Below, piece by piece: positions 33,046 through 41,005 of a DNA stretch of 46,143 bases. The first letter of the stretch is position 1. Each line of letters opens with the position of its first letter. Where the stretch lies: the NCBI GenBank assembly GCA_003050645.1, contig PEBX01000020.1, positions 1-46,143 of the forward strand. The letters run 5' to 3'. Made by a program: the position numbers and the translations under genes. Under the pieces are notes generated by a model. It ran no database searches and was not told the origin of the DNA. It worked only from the letters and a program-made list of their open reading frames with translations. The stretch is from Candidatus Carbonibacillus altaicus (lineage in GTDB: Bacteria; Bacillota; Bacilli; Thermicanales; DSM-22653).

Positions 33046-34602
33046 TCAGGATGTAAAAGCATCCGGATAAAAGGTCGCGAGCGCCTTAATAAAGTTGAGA
33101 TGCGCCTGTTCGATCATCAGAAGATAATTTTCATCCGGCGTTTTAATATATTCGACGAGGGCCGTCACTGCCGTCGTCATTTCTTTCGTCATCTCTGCTA
33201 CCGCATCTTTCGCCGAACCTTGCAATACGTTTTGCAACTGACGTGATTCTTCGACAAACTGCTGATGTGTCTCACGAAATGCGCGCCATGCTTCCTCCTC
33301 GATTTTTACCGGTGTGCGAATACCCTGGATCATCCACGTCGCACTTTCGGTGTACAAGTAAAAACCATGCGTTAAAAAACGATCGAGAAGTTTTGCTTCA
33401 TCATCTTTAAGCGGGCCGAGAGCCGCTGAAGAAGCGTTGAGCACAATCGGGCGCACAAAAATATCGATGTTTTTCACGGCATAATACTCAGCCAATATCT
33501 TTGCTTTCTGTTCATCCGGCAGAAGCCCATAAACGAGTCTAAGCGGAGGACCATCTAAGATAAGCACCGGTACGTTCTGCGCTTTTGCGCGTTCGGCAAG
33601 CGGTTCAAGCGAAGTATGTTCTTTGAAAACGCCCCCTTGCAGCATATAAAACGTTTGCTTGGAGAGCGTGAACGTGCCTCCTCCGGCAACCGGAGTGTTC
33701 TCCGTTCCGTCTGCGTCTATCTGCGAGTTTGCACCATGGTTTAATGATTCCTGTATATGCTTTGCGCCCTCTCCAGGCACAAATCCGACCGTTTTAAACC
33801 AGCCTTGATGAAGCGCCAGCCAGAGCAAAGCGTAACCAACGATCGCCCCTAAGAGAGTCGCCGAAACGATGGACATCACCCAGCGTATCGGTTCTCTAAA
33901 CCGCGGCCCGAGACGAAAAGGAGGACCGGGACGCTCGTGAAAAATTGGGCTGGAAGTGGAAGCATAGGGTCGATCGGTCATGCCATCTTTCGACGGTTCA
34001 TCATAAAACGCATGGAGCAGTCTATCCGGAAGTCTATGCGCATCATCGATCCTCTCTTCTCTGTCTTCGTCATCCATTGTATCAGATCGTGTGATGTTAG
34101 AACGCATTGTGTTAAGACGTATAGAACTAGTGTGTATCGGATCTGGATGCACTGGATCAGGACGCACCAGGTCAGGACGCATCGGATCTGGACGCACTGG
34201 GTTTAGTGTGGTGTCGGGGGTGGCATGCGGCTTTTTCTCAGGTATCTTCTCTTCCTGGGATTCTTCCTGGGATAATAAAGGTCGCTCCATACGCGAGACG
34301 CGATCGAACTGCGTTTGTTCGTGCAGTCTACGATCACCCGGCGTATTTTTCTCTCCATATAATTTCTCGTAGACGATCGTCTTATAACGTAAAGGTGTAT
34401 CAGATGAGAAGGGCGATTTTTCTGCATCTCCCTGTCGTTTGGTATCCTGTGGCTTGGACAAAGAATGTGCCTTAACCGCTCGTCCCGGGTCCGTTTTGAC
34501 GTTTCTAACGGCAGGGGTGGGTTCCGGTGCTTGATTCCCATCTTTTCTTTTTGGTGGGGTTTCAAGATGTTTACTTTGAATCGTCCAACGTGTCTGTTTC
34601 AT
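33046..34602 (-). CDS. spoIIB: SpoIIB-like sporulation protein with SPOR domain and long repetitive N-terminus
   Basis: Bitopic membrane protein, 518 aa. A long cytoplasmic, charged and Pro-rich N-terminal half (1-240) is followed by one membrane segment (about 240-262; VMSIVSATLLGAIVGYALLW). Outside lies an SPOR-type domain (about 305-380; FYMLQGGVFKEHTSLEPLA, then LRLVYGLLPDEQ) that should bind denuded septal glycan. Position next to maf-radC-mre is that of spoIIB in B. subtilis, where the protein (about 330 aa) helps septal thinning and engulfment. The excess length is in the cytoplasmic half, where a 15-bp array encodes repeats such as VRPDP, MRPDL and VRPDP. GGGAGGGG precedes the ATG. 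Assigned from architecture plus synteny. Confidence 0.82.
   Translation of the reverse strand: MKQTRWTIQSKHLETPPKRKDGNQAPEPTPAVRNVKTDPGRAVKAHSLSKPQDTKRQGDAEKSPFSSDTPLRYKTIVYEKLYGEKNTPGDRRLHEQTQFDRVSRMERPLLSQEESQEEKIPEKKPHATPDTTLNPVRPDPMRPDLVRPDPVHPDPIHTSSIRLNTMRSNITRSDTMDDEDREERIDDAHRLPDRLLHAFYDEPSKDGMTDRPYASTSSPIFHERPGPPFRLGPRFREPIRWVMSIVSATLLGAIVGYALLWLALHQGWFKTVGFVPGEGAKHIQESLNHGANSQIDADGTENTPVAGGGTFTLSKQTFYMLQGGVFKEHTSLEPLAERAKAQNVPVLILDGPPLRLVYGLLPDEQKAKILAEYYAVKNIDIFVRPIVLNASSAALGPLKDDEAKLLDRFLTHGFYLYTESATWMIQGIRTPVKIEEEAWRAFRETHQQFVEESRQLQNVLQGSAKDAVAEMTKEMTTAVTALVEYIKTPDENYLLMIEQAHLNFIKALATFYPDAFTS
34104..34208 (-). repeat. In-frame 15-bp tandem array (about 7 copies) in spoIIB
   Basis: Plus-strand units from 34134: GTATCGGATCTGGAT, GCACTGGATCAGGAC, GCACCAGGTCAGGAC, GCATCGGATCTGGAC, GCACTGGGTTTAGTG, with two more diverged units upstream (34104-34133). 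Coding-strand product: five-residue units of the type R-P-D-P-V. Confidence 0.88.
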
Positions 34603-34711
34603 CGATGCCCCTCCCTTGATCTTCTATCAGTTACCAATCGTTTCTAAGATCAAGGTATGACCGAGGCGGACAGGTTAGAACACCGTTCGGACAACTTTTT
34701 AACGTATGCCT

Positions 34712-35779
34712 TTAAAAAAGTATATCTTTTCCGGACGTGTTGACATCTACTGCTTTACCAAACGGTAAAAGGACGACACTTCGCGGATCGACATGCATGG
34801 TTTCCCGTGCCCATTGCCAGGCTTGCTCAAAGGTCTGCATCCCTACCTGTCTACTTGTTTGCATGATGTTATGAAGCTGATGCGTTTTTTCCTGGCGAAT
34901 GAGGTTGGCGACAGCCGGTGTATTGATTAAAATCTCCAGAACTGCTACCCGTCCACCCTGTCTTTGGGGAAGAAGTCTTTGCGCGATCACGGCTCGTAAC
35001 GTCCCCGCCAGCTGTGAACGAACCTGCCCTTGCTGCTCAGCCGGAAAGACATCGATGATGCGATCGATCGTACTCGTCGCATCTTGTGTGTGTAAAGTCG
35101 ATAACACAAGGTGCCCCGTCTCAGCCGCAGTAATCGCCGTGCGAATCGTCTCGAGATCGCGCATCTCCCCGACCAAAATCACATCCGGGTCTTGTCGCAG
35201 CGCTGCGCGAAGACCGCTGGCAAAGTCTCGTACATCCCGTCTGATTTCGCGCTGGTGGATGACGCTGTGCTTGGGTTCGTATATATATTCAATAGGGTCC
35301 TCCAGCGTGATGATATGACGGGCCTCGCGCACGTTGATGGCTTCGATCATCGCCGCCAGGGTCGTCGACTTACCGCTTCCCGTGGGACCGGTCACCAAGA
35401 CAAGTCCATCATGGGTATACGTCAGCTGATCGAGCACTTCGGGTAGAGCGAGCTCGGAGAGCGTTGGAACATCTTTAGGGATGCGCCGCGCTGCAAGAGC
35501 GAGTTTGCCTCCTTGACGATAAAGATTGATACGAAATACGGCGTTCGGCGGAAGTTCATAGGCAAAATCTATCGACCCCCACGCGCTTAGCTCCTCAACA
35601 TCGCCTTCGCTTAAAGTGTTCATCATAAACGTATCCATCATGTCCTGTGTAATGTGCATCGACTGCATTCGAATCAGACGACCATCGACGCGAAAAACGG
35701 GCGGCTCCCCTACCGCCAGGTGAATGTCTGAGGCACCTAAGCGAATCGTTTCTTCGAAGAGGTGAATAAGTACATCCAT
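34712..35779 (-). CDS. pilT: PilT-family twitching motility ATPase
   Basis: Hexameric ATPase for type IV pilus retraction, 355 aa. N-terminal PAS-like domain (ASDIHLAVGEPPVFRVDGRL), Walker A VTGPTGSGKSTT (about 129-140), Asp box TLEDPIEYIY, Walker B PDVILVGEMRDLETI, His box STLHTQDA. AIRNLIRE-type sequence near the C-terminus appears as VANLIRQEKTHQL, typical of PilT. The ATG at 35779 has AGGAGG nine bases upstream. No pilin or assembly ATPase gene is in the window; in B. subtilis the prepilin peptidase comC sits in this neighbourhood. Lies 110 bp upstream of spoIIB. Confidence 0.93.
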   Translation of the reverse strand: MDVLIHLFEETIRLGASDIHLAVGEPPVFRVDGRLIRMQSMHITQDMMDTFMMNTLSEGDVEELSAWGSIDFAYELPPNAVFRINLYRQGGKLALAARRIPKDVPTLSELALPEVLDQLTYTHDGLVLVTGPTGSGKSTTLAAMIEAINVREARHIITLEDPIEYIYEPKHSVIHQREIRRDVRDFASGLRAALRQDPDVILVGEMRDLETIRTAITAAETGHLVLSTLHTQDATSTIDRIIDVFPAEQQGQVRSQLAGTLRAVIAQRLLPQRQGGRVAVLEILINTPAVANLIRQEKTHQLHNIMQTSRQVGMQTFEQAWQWARETMHVDPRSVVLLPFGKAVDVNTSGKDILF

Positions 35780-35893
35780 ATCCTTCTGCCTCCTAAAACT
35801 ATTCTGTGTCAGCACATTTGATGATCCAATTGTATCAAACAATGTATCGACGCATCGTATCGGCCAATCATATCGGCAAACGTTATGATCGAA

Positions 35894-37657
35894 TTATTCC
35901 AACTCTTCGTAATAGGCAACCCGGTTACGCCCTTTTTGTTTGGCGCCAGCATACATCGCCCGGTCCGCATGCCGCACGAGTTCTTCCGGCGTATCCTGTG
36001 CCTGATTTAAAGAGGCAAAACCAATACTGAGCGATGTCTTAACGCGTACCATCTCCTTCTCAATCTGGCTCACGTATGCACGGTCATTACCGCTATTCTT
36101 ATCACTATGAGTATCGTGTAAAGACTGTGCATAAAACACGAGCTGGTTAACGGAATGACAGATGGTTTCAGCAATCACGCGCGCCTGTCGACTATCTTTA
36201 TCCAGCAAAAGCACGGCAAACTCCTCACCGCCGTAGCGAAATACTTCCCCTTCGCTTCCGACCACACGCTGCATTGTCCGAGCGACTTGTTGAAGAACCG
36301 TATCGCCAAACGGGTGACCGTACGTATCATTGATTTGTTTGAAATGATCAAGGTCGATCATAAGTAAACTGAGCGCGCGCCCCTCACCTTTGGCCAGCTC
36401 AAACCATTCCCGCAAACGTTGATCAAACGCACGATAATTGCCAAGACCCGTTAACTCGTCGGTCAGAAGTCGTAAACGCATTGTTTGATACGCTAAAACC
36501 TGTCCGATGGCCAGCCCAAATTGATCCGCCAGCACCTTGAGTAATACCCGCTCGGCTCTCGTAAAACGCGGTGATGACTGCCGGATCAACAATATGACGC
36601 CTATCAGACGATCCCGATCATAGAGCCCGATCGCCATACCTTGAAACCACACGCCCAACCAGCGAATCGTTTTAAGCCGCCGCTTCGAATGGGCCAGTTC
36701 AGACCAAAGGTGATCGAACATTGCTTCGGTCGATCCCACCCACCTCGTCGGTGTAACGTTTTTAAATTCTTTCTCCAAATACGTCCCGTCGTCCATAGCA
36801 ATCCTTATGTGCGAGCGATCGGCTCCAAAGATCATCTGTAAAGAGGCATTCATCCGTTCCAGCAAAAGTTCCAGATCGAGCGTCCCACCCCAAATACGCA
36901 CGGCTTTTTCCCAGACTGAAAGAAGCTTCTTTAAATCGCTCAGTTGATAATACAGTCTTAACAAAACGGCCAGAAGAACGAAGGGAATAAGGACATAAAG
37001 AAAAAAGAACAATCCTACATCTTCATAGAGTTTGAAAAATAAAAGTCCAAAAGGAGCCACGGCAAAAGTTGTGAGCGCATGCCAGGCCATCTCTTGTGGA
37101 TCCGTCTTGCCCCACGTCCTGTAAAGAAGATACCGTCCCGGGTAGAGTAGAACTTCGTTCGACAAAAAGCGTGCGGCGACATAAAAAAGGCTGCTGATAA
37201 AAAGTGCAAAAGAGTCTGGCCACGCTTGCGTCCAAGCATATACTGTGTCAAACATAAATGCGCTGAGATAACTTACGGAAAGAAAAAGAAGCATATTGAC
37301 CGCATAACGTTTGATTGTTAAAACGCCCTGTGCGAGCAATAAGATCAAAATCGATAGTTGCATGAGCATTGCCTCAACCCAAAAACCGTACATCAAAAAA
37401 GCAGCAAGCGATAGCGGGCTATCGAGCGTGACCGTCGTTCCTTTAAATTTCATAGGAAAAGCACTGGTCAGCACGAAGAGGAGCTGCAGTAAAAAAATTG
37501 CCCAGAAATCCTTGTGCGAAAGGCTTTCCAAATAAAAGGCAGCCTTCCACGAAAAGGGAATAAGAATCCCCATCCAGAGCGTGATTAAAAAAATATTTAT
37601 TAATCGTTCGTAATTTCTATCTTTTTGTCGAAGAATTTCTTTCAGCGACCGACCCAT
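35894..37657 (-). CDS. Membrane diguanylate cyclase (multi-TM, GAF-like, GGDEF)
   Basis: Probable c-di-GMP synthase, 587 aa. Domains: about seven N-terminal membrane segments (about 20-215), a GAF-like sensor region (about 240-400; LDLELLLERMNASLQMIFGADRS in two parts), and a GGDEF domain (about 415-585; LTDELTGLGNYRAFDQRL, MIDLDHFKQINDTYGHPFGD, FRYGGEEFAVLL). The active-site GGEEF is competent by sequence, but the RxxD inhibitory site five residues ahead is replaced by SEGE, so product feedback is probably lost. The ATG at 37657 has GGAG eight bases upstream; a longer frame to 37696 lacks a site. Sits next to pilT, and c-di-GMP often controls type IV pili. A terminator-like hairpin lies about 150 bases upstream. 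Confidence 0.88.
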   Translation of the reverse strand: MGRSLKEILRQKDRNYERLINIFLITLWMGILIPFSWKAAFYLESLSHKDFWAIFLLQLLFVLTSAFPMKFKGTTVTLDSPLSLAAFLMYGFWVEAMLMQLSILILLLAQGVLTIKRYAVNMLLFLSVSYLSAFMFDTVYAWTQAWPDSFALFISSLFYVAARFLSNEVLLYPGRYLLYRTWGKTDPQEMAWHALTTFAVAPFGLLFFKLYEDVGLFFFLYVLIPFVLLAVLLRLYYQLSDLKKLLSVWEKAVRIWGGTLDLELLLERMNASLQMIFGADRSHIRIAMDDGTYLEKEFKNVTPTRWVGSTEAMFDHLWSELAHSKRRLKTIRWLGVWFQGMAIGLYDRDRLIGVILLIRQSSPRFTRAERVLLKVLADQFGLAIGQVLAYQTMRLRLLTDELTGLGNYRAFDQRLREWFELAKGEGRALSLLMIDLDHFKQINDTYGHPFGDTVLQQVARTMQRVVGSEGEVFRYGGEEFAVLLLDKDSRQARVIAETICHSVNQLVFYAQSLHDTHSDKNSGNDRAYVSQIEKEMVRVKTSLSIGFASLNQAQDTPEELVRHADRAMYAGAKQKGRNRVAYYEELE

Positions 37658-37735
37658 TGTCTTCGCTCCTGCATCGTTGATCTGAGCATGAATCATATCA
37701 ACCGGTACTCAATGATATCCTAAAACGGTATACTA

Positions 37736-37754
37736 ACTCATTGAGTAGATTATA
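37736..37754 (-). promoter_or_regulatory. Possible promoter -10 with adjacent palindrome upstream of the diguanylate cyclase
   Basis: Minus-strand TATAAT (37749-37754) lacks a good -35. Directly downstream, around the expected start, is the palindrome ACTCATTGAGT (37736-37746), half of which recurs as CTCAATGA at 37708-37715. This may be an operator; support is weak. Confidence 0.3.
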
Positions 37755-37799
37755 AGAATACTGGAATGATTTAACTATGAAAAAGGTAAAAAATCAAAG

Positions 37800-37822
37800 A
37801 AAAAAACGCCCTGCAAAAGGGC
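37800..37822 (-). terminator. Minus-strand terminator upstream of the diguanylate cyclase
   Basis: CGCCCT (37806-37811) pairs with AGGGCG (37817-37822); on the minus strand the stem is followed by TTTTTT. No minus-strand gene lies immediately upstream. It may end a short RNA from the IS200/IS605-like hairpin at 37.9 kb, or act in a leader. Confidence 0.75.
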
Positions 37823-37901
37823 GGCACACATTGCGCCTCTATGATTATTATAAAGGACTTAGTTCCTAAAGGGAAGCATTTCATAAGAATAATTTCTCAT
37901 T

Positions 37902-37937
37902 CTCCCACCACCTTTCGCTTTCGCTTAGAAGTGGGAG
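37902..37937 (-). ncRNA. Orphan IS200/IS605-like right-end hairpin
   Basis: On the minus strand CTCCCAC (37937-37931) and GTGGGAG (37908-37902) enclose TTCTAAGCGAAAGCGAAAGG. A GAAGTCTCCCAC...GTGGGAG hairpin is characteristic of the right ends and reRNA 3' ends of IS200/IS605-family elements in Bacillales. No transposase or TnpB frame is present. The rest of 37823-37900 is AT-rich and featureless. Confidence 0.5.
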
Positions 37938-37975
37938 ACTTCTTTCGGAGGTAAGTTAAATCATAATGATTTGGA

Positions 37976-38004
37976 TTGACGAAATCCATTTCTCTTCCTA
38001 TAAT
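37976..38004 (+). promoter_or_regulatory. SigmaA promoter of the TDT transporter gene
   Basis: TTGACG (37976-37981), 17-bp spacer, TATAAT (37999-38004), about 90 bases upstream of the ATG at 38096. Confidence 0.85.
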
Positions 38005-38095
38005 ACGGTAGCAGGTATGATCGCTTAATTCAACCACATCATGGTTATGCTTCACTCTTTGTTTCACATGACTATATTGATAAGGAGGGGTTTAT

Positions 38096-39106
38096 ATGTC
38101 CAGTCTGTCTAATACGGCCCAGCAAGGAGCGCAGCAACCGTCCGCCGAAGCCCAGCCACGCGGCCTTGCATACTTTCCAATTGCCCTCTTTACCAGCGTG
38201 ATGGGGTATACCGGAACAACGATTGCCGCTATGCGGGTCGAACCTTTACTCAATCTGCCGCCAGTCGCCTCGAATGTCCTCCTTGCGATCAGCACGGTCC
38301 TTTTTTTAGTGTATCTAGTCATCTTCATATACCGTGTTTTTGCTCATTTAGAAGAGGTACGGCGAGATTTTGATCATCCTGTGCGTATGAACTTTTTCGG
38401 AGCGATTACCATCAGTTTTCTCCTTCTTTCCGTCGCTTACGCAGAGATTGGGCCTACCCTTTCCAAAACACTTTGGTGGATCGGAGCACCTTTACATCTT
38501 CTTTTAACCCTTGTTATTCTCAACAAGCTTATCACCCAAACCAAATTTGAAGTCGCGCATTATAATCCGGCGTGGTTTATCCCGATTGTCGGTAACCTCA
38601 TTGCCCCGATCCAAGGGGTTGCCTATGCACCTAAAGATCTGAATTGGCTGTACTTTAGCATCGGCCTGGTGATGGGCACCATATACACGACGATTTTCTT
38701 CTACCGGATCTTCTTTCACAATCCGCTTCCTTTAAAGTTGTTACCGACTTTTTTTATCCTCATGGCACCGCCAGCCGTCGGTTTCATCGCATATGTGAAA
38801 CTCACCGGTCATGTCGATACGTTTGCCTACATCCTTTACGGGTTTGCCTTCTTTATCGGGCTCTTACTCCTCTTTCTGGTCAAAATGTTTTACCGCATTC
38901 CTTTTTTCATCTCCTGGTGGGCCCAGCTCTTTCCTTCTGCCGCCATCACCATCGCGACCGTCCTCATGTTTCATGAAACCGGCGAATGGATTTACCGTTA
39001 TTTAGCGTATATTCAAATGCTCGCCCTGCTCTTCCTTGTCGTCTGGTTTACCTGGAAGACGCTCGGTCTCCTTACCGCGAAAAAGCTGTGTGTAAAAGAA
39101 GATTAA
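38096..39106 (+). CDS. TDT/SLAC1-family transporter (TehA-like)
   Basis: Integral membrane protein of 336 aa with about ten hydrophobic segments, the topology of the tellurite-resistance/dicarboxylate transporter family (TehA, SLAC1, sulfite exporter Ssu1). Recognisable pieces are ALFTSVMGYTGTTIAA at the first helix, HYNPAWFIPIVGNLIAPIQG in the middle, and FFILMAPPAVGFIAYVKLTG. The AxxPAWxIP-like segment and PP(A)V are typical of the family. Possible cargo: sulfite, C4-dicarboxylates or other anions; the sulfur genes elsewhere make sulfite conceivable, but nothing here decides it. AAGGAGGGG precedes the ATG and a consensus promoter lies upstream. Converges on the aldehyde dehydrogenase gene with only 22 bp between. 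Confidence 0.82.
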   Translation: MSSLSNTAQQGAQQPSAEAQPRGLAYFPIALFTSVMGYTGTTIAAMRVEPLLNLPPVASNVLLAISTVLFLVYLVIFIYRVFAHLEEVRRDFDHPVRMNFFGAITISFLLLSVAYAEIGPTLSKTLWWIGAPLHLLLTLVILNKLITQTKFEVAHYNPAWFIPIVGNLIAPIQGVAYAPKDLNWLYFSIGLVMGTIYTTIFFYRIFFHNPLPLKLLPTFFILMAPPAVGFIAYVKLTGHVDTFAYILYGFAFFIGLLLLFLVKMFYRIPFFISWWAQLFPSAAITIATVLMFHETGEWIYRYLAYIQMLALLFLVVWFTWKTLGLLTAKKLCVKED

Positions 39107-39128
39107 CAAACATAGATGAACAAAATCG

Positions 39129-40559
39129 TTACAAATCAAGCTTTACCATAACAAATTTTAGTTCTGTCATTTCCTGAATGGCATACTTAATCCCTTCCCG
39201 GCCAAAACCACTTTCCTTAACCCCACCGTAAGGCATATGATCGACCCTGAAGGTGGGGATTTCGTTCACCATCACGCCACCGACTTCAAACGCCTGTGCC
39301 GCCTGAAAAGCCTTCTGAATATCCTTTGTGAAAAGACCGACATTGAGACCGTAACGGGAGTCATTCACCCATTTGATCGCTTCGTTCAGATCGCGATAGG
39401 GAATGAGCGAGGCGACCGGTCCAAATACCTCATCCTTTACGACCGACATTTCCGGTTTGACATCGATCAAGATGGTCGGGGCGATATACTGCCCTTCACG
39501 CGTTCCACCGAAGGCGACTTTCGCCCCACCGCGCACGGCTTCTTCTACCCAGGAGGCGACGCGTTCCGCTTCCCGGTCATGAATCATCGGTCCAACATCG
39601 GTCGATTCTTCTAGCGGACTTCCGACTTTGAGTTGCATAGTCGCTTCTTGCAGCGCCTCACGAAAACGATCAAATATCGCTTCATGGACATAAATGCGCT
39701 GGACGCTGATACAAATTTGCCCGGCGTATTGAAAAGCTCCTTCTGCAATACGACGTACGGCATAATCAAAAGGGGCGTCCGGCTCCACGACGACAGCCGA
39801 ATTCGAACCTAATTCTAAGATGGTGCGCTTCAAGCCGCTTTTTTCACGAATACTTTTACCGACAGCGGGACTCCCGGTAAACGTAATGACTTTAACGAAT
39901 GGATGAGTCACTAGAAGATCCCCGATCTCTCCGCCTGAACCGGTCACGACCTGGAGTACACCCGCTGGAAGGCCTGCTTCCGCAAAAAGTTCGGCAATAC
40001 GCAAGCTCGATAGAGGTGTTGCACCAGCCGGTTTGAGCACGACCGTATTCCCAGAGGCAAGCGCCGGACCTAATTTGTGGGCAACAAGATTTAACGGAAA
40101 GTTAAACGGCGTAATGGCCGCAACGACACCGAGTGGTTCTCTCCAGGTAAACCCCAACCTTCCCTCTCCGCCGGGCGCAGCATCCATAGGAATCGTTTCT
40201 CCGCCAATGCGTTTGGCTTCCTCTGCTGAAAATAAATAGGTCTGAATGCCCCGGCTCACTTCCCCCCGCGCAGCCTTAAGAGGTTTCCCCGCCTCTTCGG
40301 CAATCAATCGCGAAAGCTCTTCCTGATGCTCTCTCATCAATTCGACCAGTCTGTACAGTATACCAGAACGTACATGTGCGCTCGTCTTACGCCAATTCAA
40401 AAATGCTGCATGGGCACCCTGCACGGCTTTTTCTACATCTTCAGCATCAGCCAGTGATACCTCTGCCAGCACCTCTCCACTGGCCAGCGAAACGATGGGT
40501 TGCCTCCGTTCCCGAATATGCCACTCACCGTCGATCCAAAGCCCTTTGACTTCCGACAT
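39129..40559 (-). CDS. NAD(P)-dependent aldehyde dehydrogenase
   Basis: Soluble ALDH-superfamily enzyme, 476 aa, oxidising an aldehyde to an acid. Catalytic residues are in place: nucleophile Cys in GQICISVQ (about 282), general base Glu in ILELGSNS (about 249), Asn in ITPFNFPLN and the nucleotide loop FTGSPAVGKSI. EVFGPVASL and GGVKESGFGREG complete the signature. Its form (WREPLGVVAAITPFNFP) resembles lactaldehyde, glyceraldehyde-3-phosphate (non-phosphorylating) and succinate-semialdehyde enzymes; the substrate is not fixed by sequence. On the same strand as the GABA-type aminotransferase, whose product would be a semialdehyde, but 446 bp away. A perfect 12-bp palindrome lies about 50 bases upstream of its ATG. 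Confidence 0.9.
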   Translation of the reverse strand: MSEVKGLWIDGEWHIRERRQPIVSLASGEVLAEVSLADAEDVEKAVQGAHAAFLNWRKTSAHVRSGILYRLVELMREHQEELSRLIAEEAGKPLKAARGEVSRGIQTYLFSAEEAKRIGGETIPMDAAPGGEGRLGFTWREPLGVVAAITPFNFPLNLVAHKLGPALASGNTVVLKPAGATPLSSLRIAELFAEAGLPAGVLQVVTGSGGEIGDLLVTHPFVKVITFTGSPAVGKSIREKSGLKRTILELGSNSAVVVEPDAPFDYAVRRIAEGAFQYAGQICISVQRIYVHEAIFDRFREALQEATMQLKVGSPLEESTDVGPMIHDREAERVASWVEEAVRGGAKVAFGGTREGQYIAPTILIDVKPEMSVVKDEVFGPVASLIPYRDLNEAIKWVNDSRYGLNVGLFTKDIQKAFQAAQAFEVGGVMVNEIPTFRVDHMPYGGVKESGFGREGIKYAIQEMTELKFVMVKLDL

Positions 40560-41005
40560 CTTGATCGCTCCTTTGCCTTTAAAATGTTTATCAAAACCAT
40601 GCTCGTATTGTATACAATTAGAGAACGCATTCGGTTAGGATCATACATCGCTCGCTTGTTAAATCTTTCTGGTTATTTACGCTTTATTTTTATAGTTCTA
40701 CGCATTCTTCCATTTTTTATCCTTTCATTCATTGTCCTCGCATGTCGAATCTATTCACGATCGTTCCAATACTCATCCTGGGAATAACACGATCTCCGAC
40801 TGCTACCTCAACAGATAAGAGTTGCCGCCGACACCGCCGGAGAGACCTACCAATTTATTGCCGACGAACAAGTTAAAAATGGTCGTTTCTTTTCAATTTC
40901 ATCACTATACTTTACTCACTACACTTTACACCGTTACAAATGACTATACGACGACCCATTACATATGGCTTGATTACACACCATAACAATATATTTTGGT
41001 ACAAC
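40560..41005. other. Gap between aldehyde dehydrogenase and aminotransferase genes
   Basis: About 450 bases, mostly AT-rich. It holds the ATTGTATACAAT palindrome (40607-40618) and a small GC-rich island at about 40800-40880 with short open frames on both strands. I recognise neither frame. I see no terminator after the aminotransferase gene. Confidence 0.5.
40607..40618. promoter_or_regulatory. Palindromic operator candidate upstream of the aldehyde dehydrogenase
   Basis: ATTGTATACAAT is a perfect 12-bp palindrome, similar in form to GntR-family operators (TTGTATACAA). It lies 48 bases upstream of the ATG, where it would overlap a promoter. The cognate regulator is not in the window. Confidence 0.4.

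Noticed and set aside
37680-37830. c-di-GMP riboswitch upstream of the diguanylate cyclase
   Set aside because: A terminator lies there, but I cannot find the conserved GGUCACGCACAGGGCAAACC-like core or its second half. The terminator alone does not support a riboswitch.
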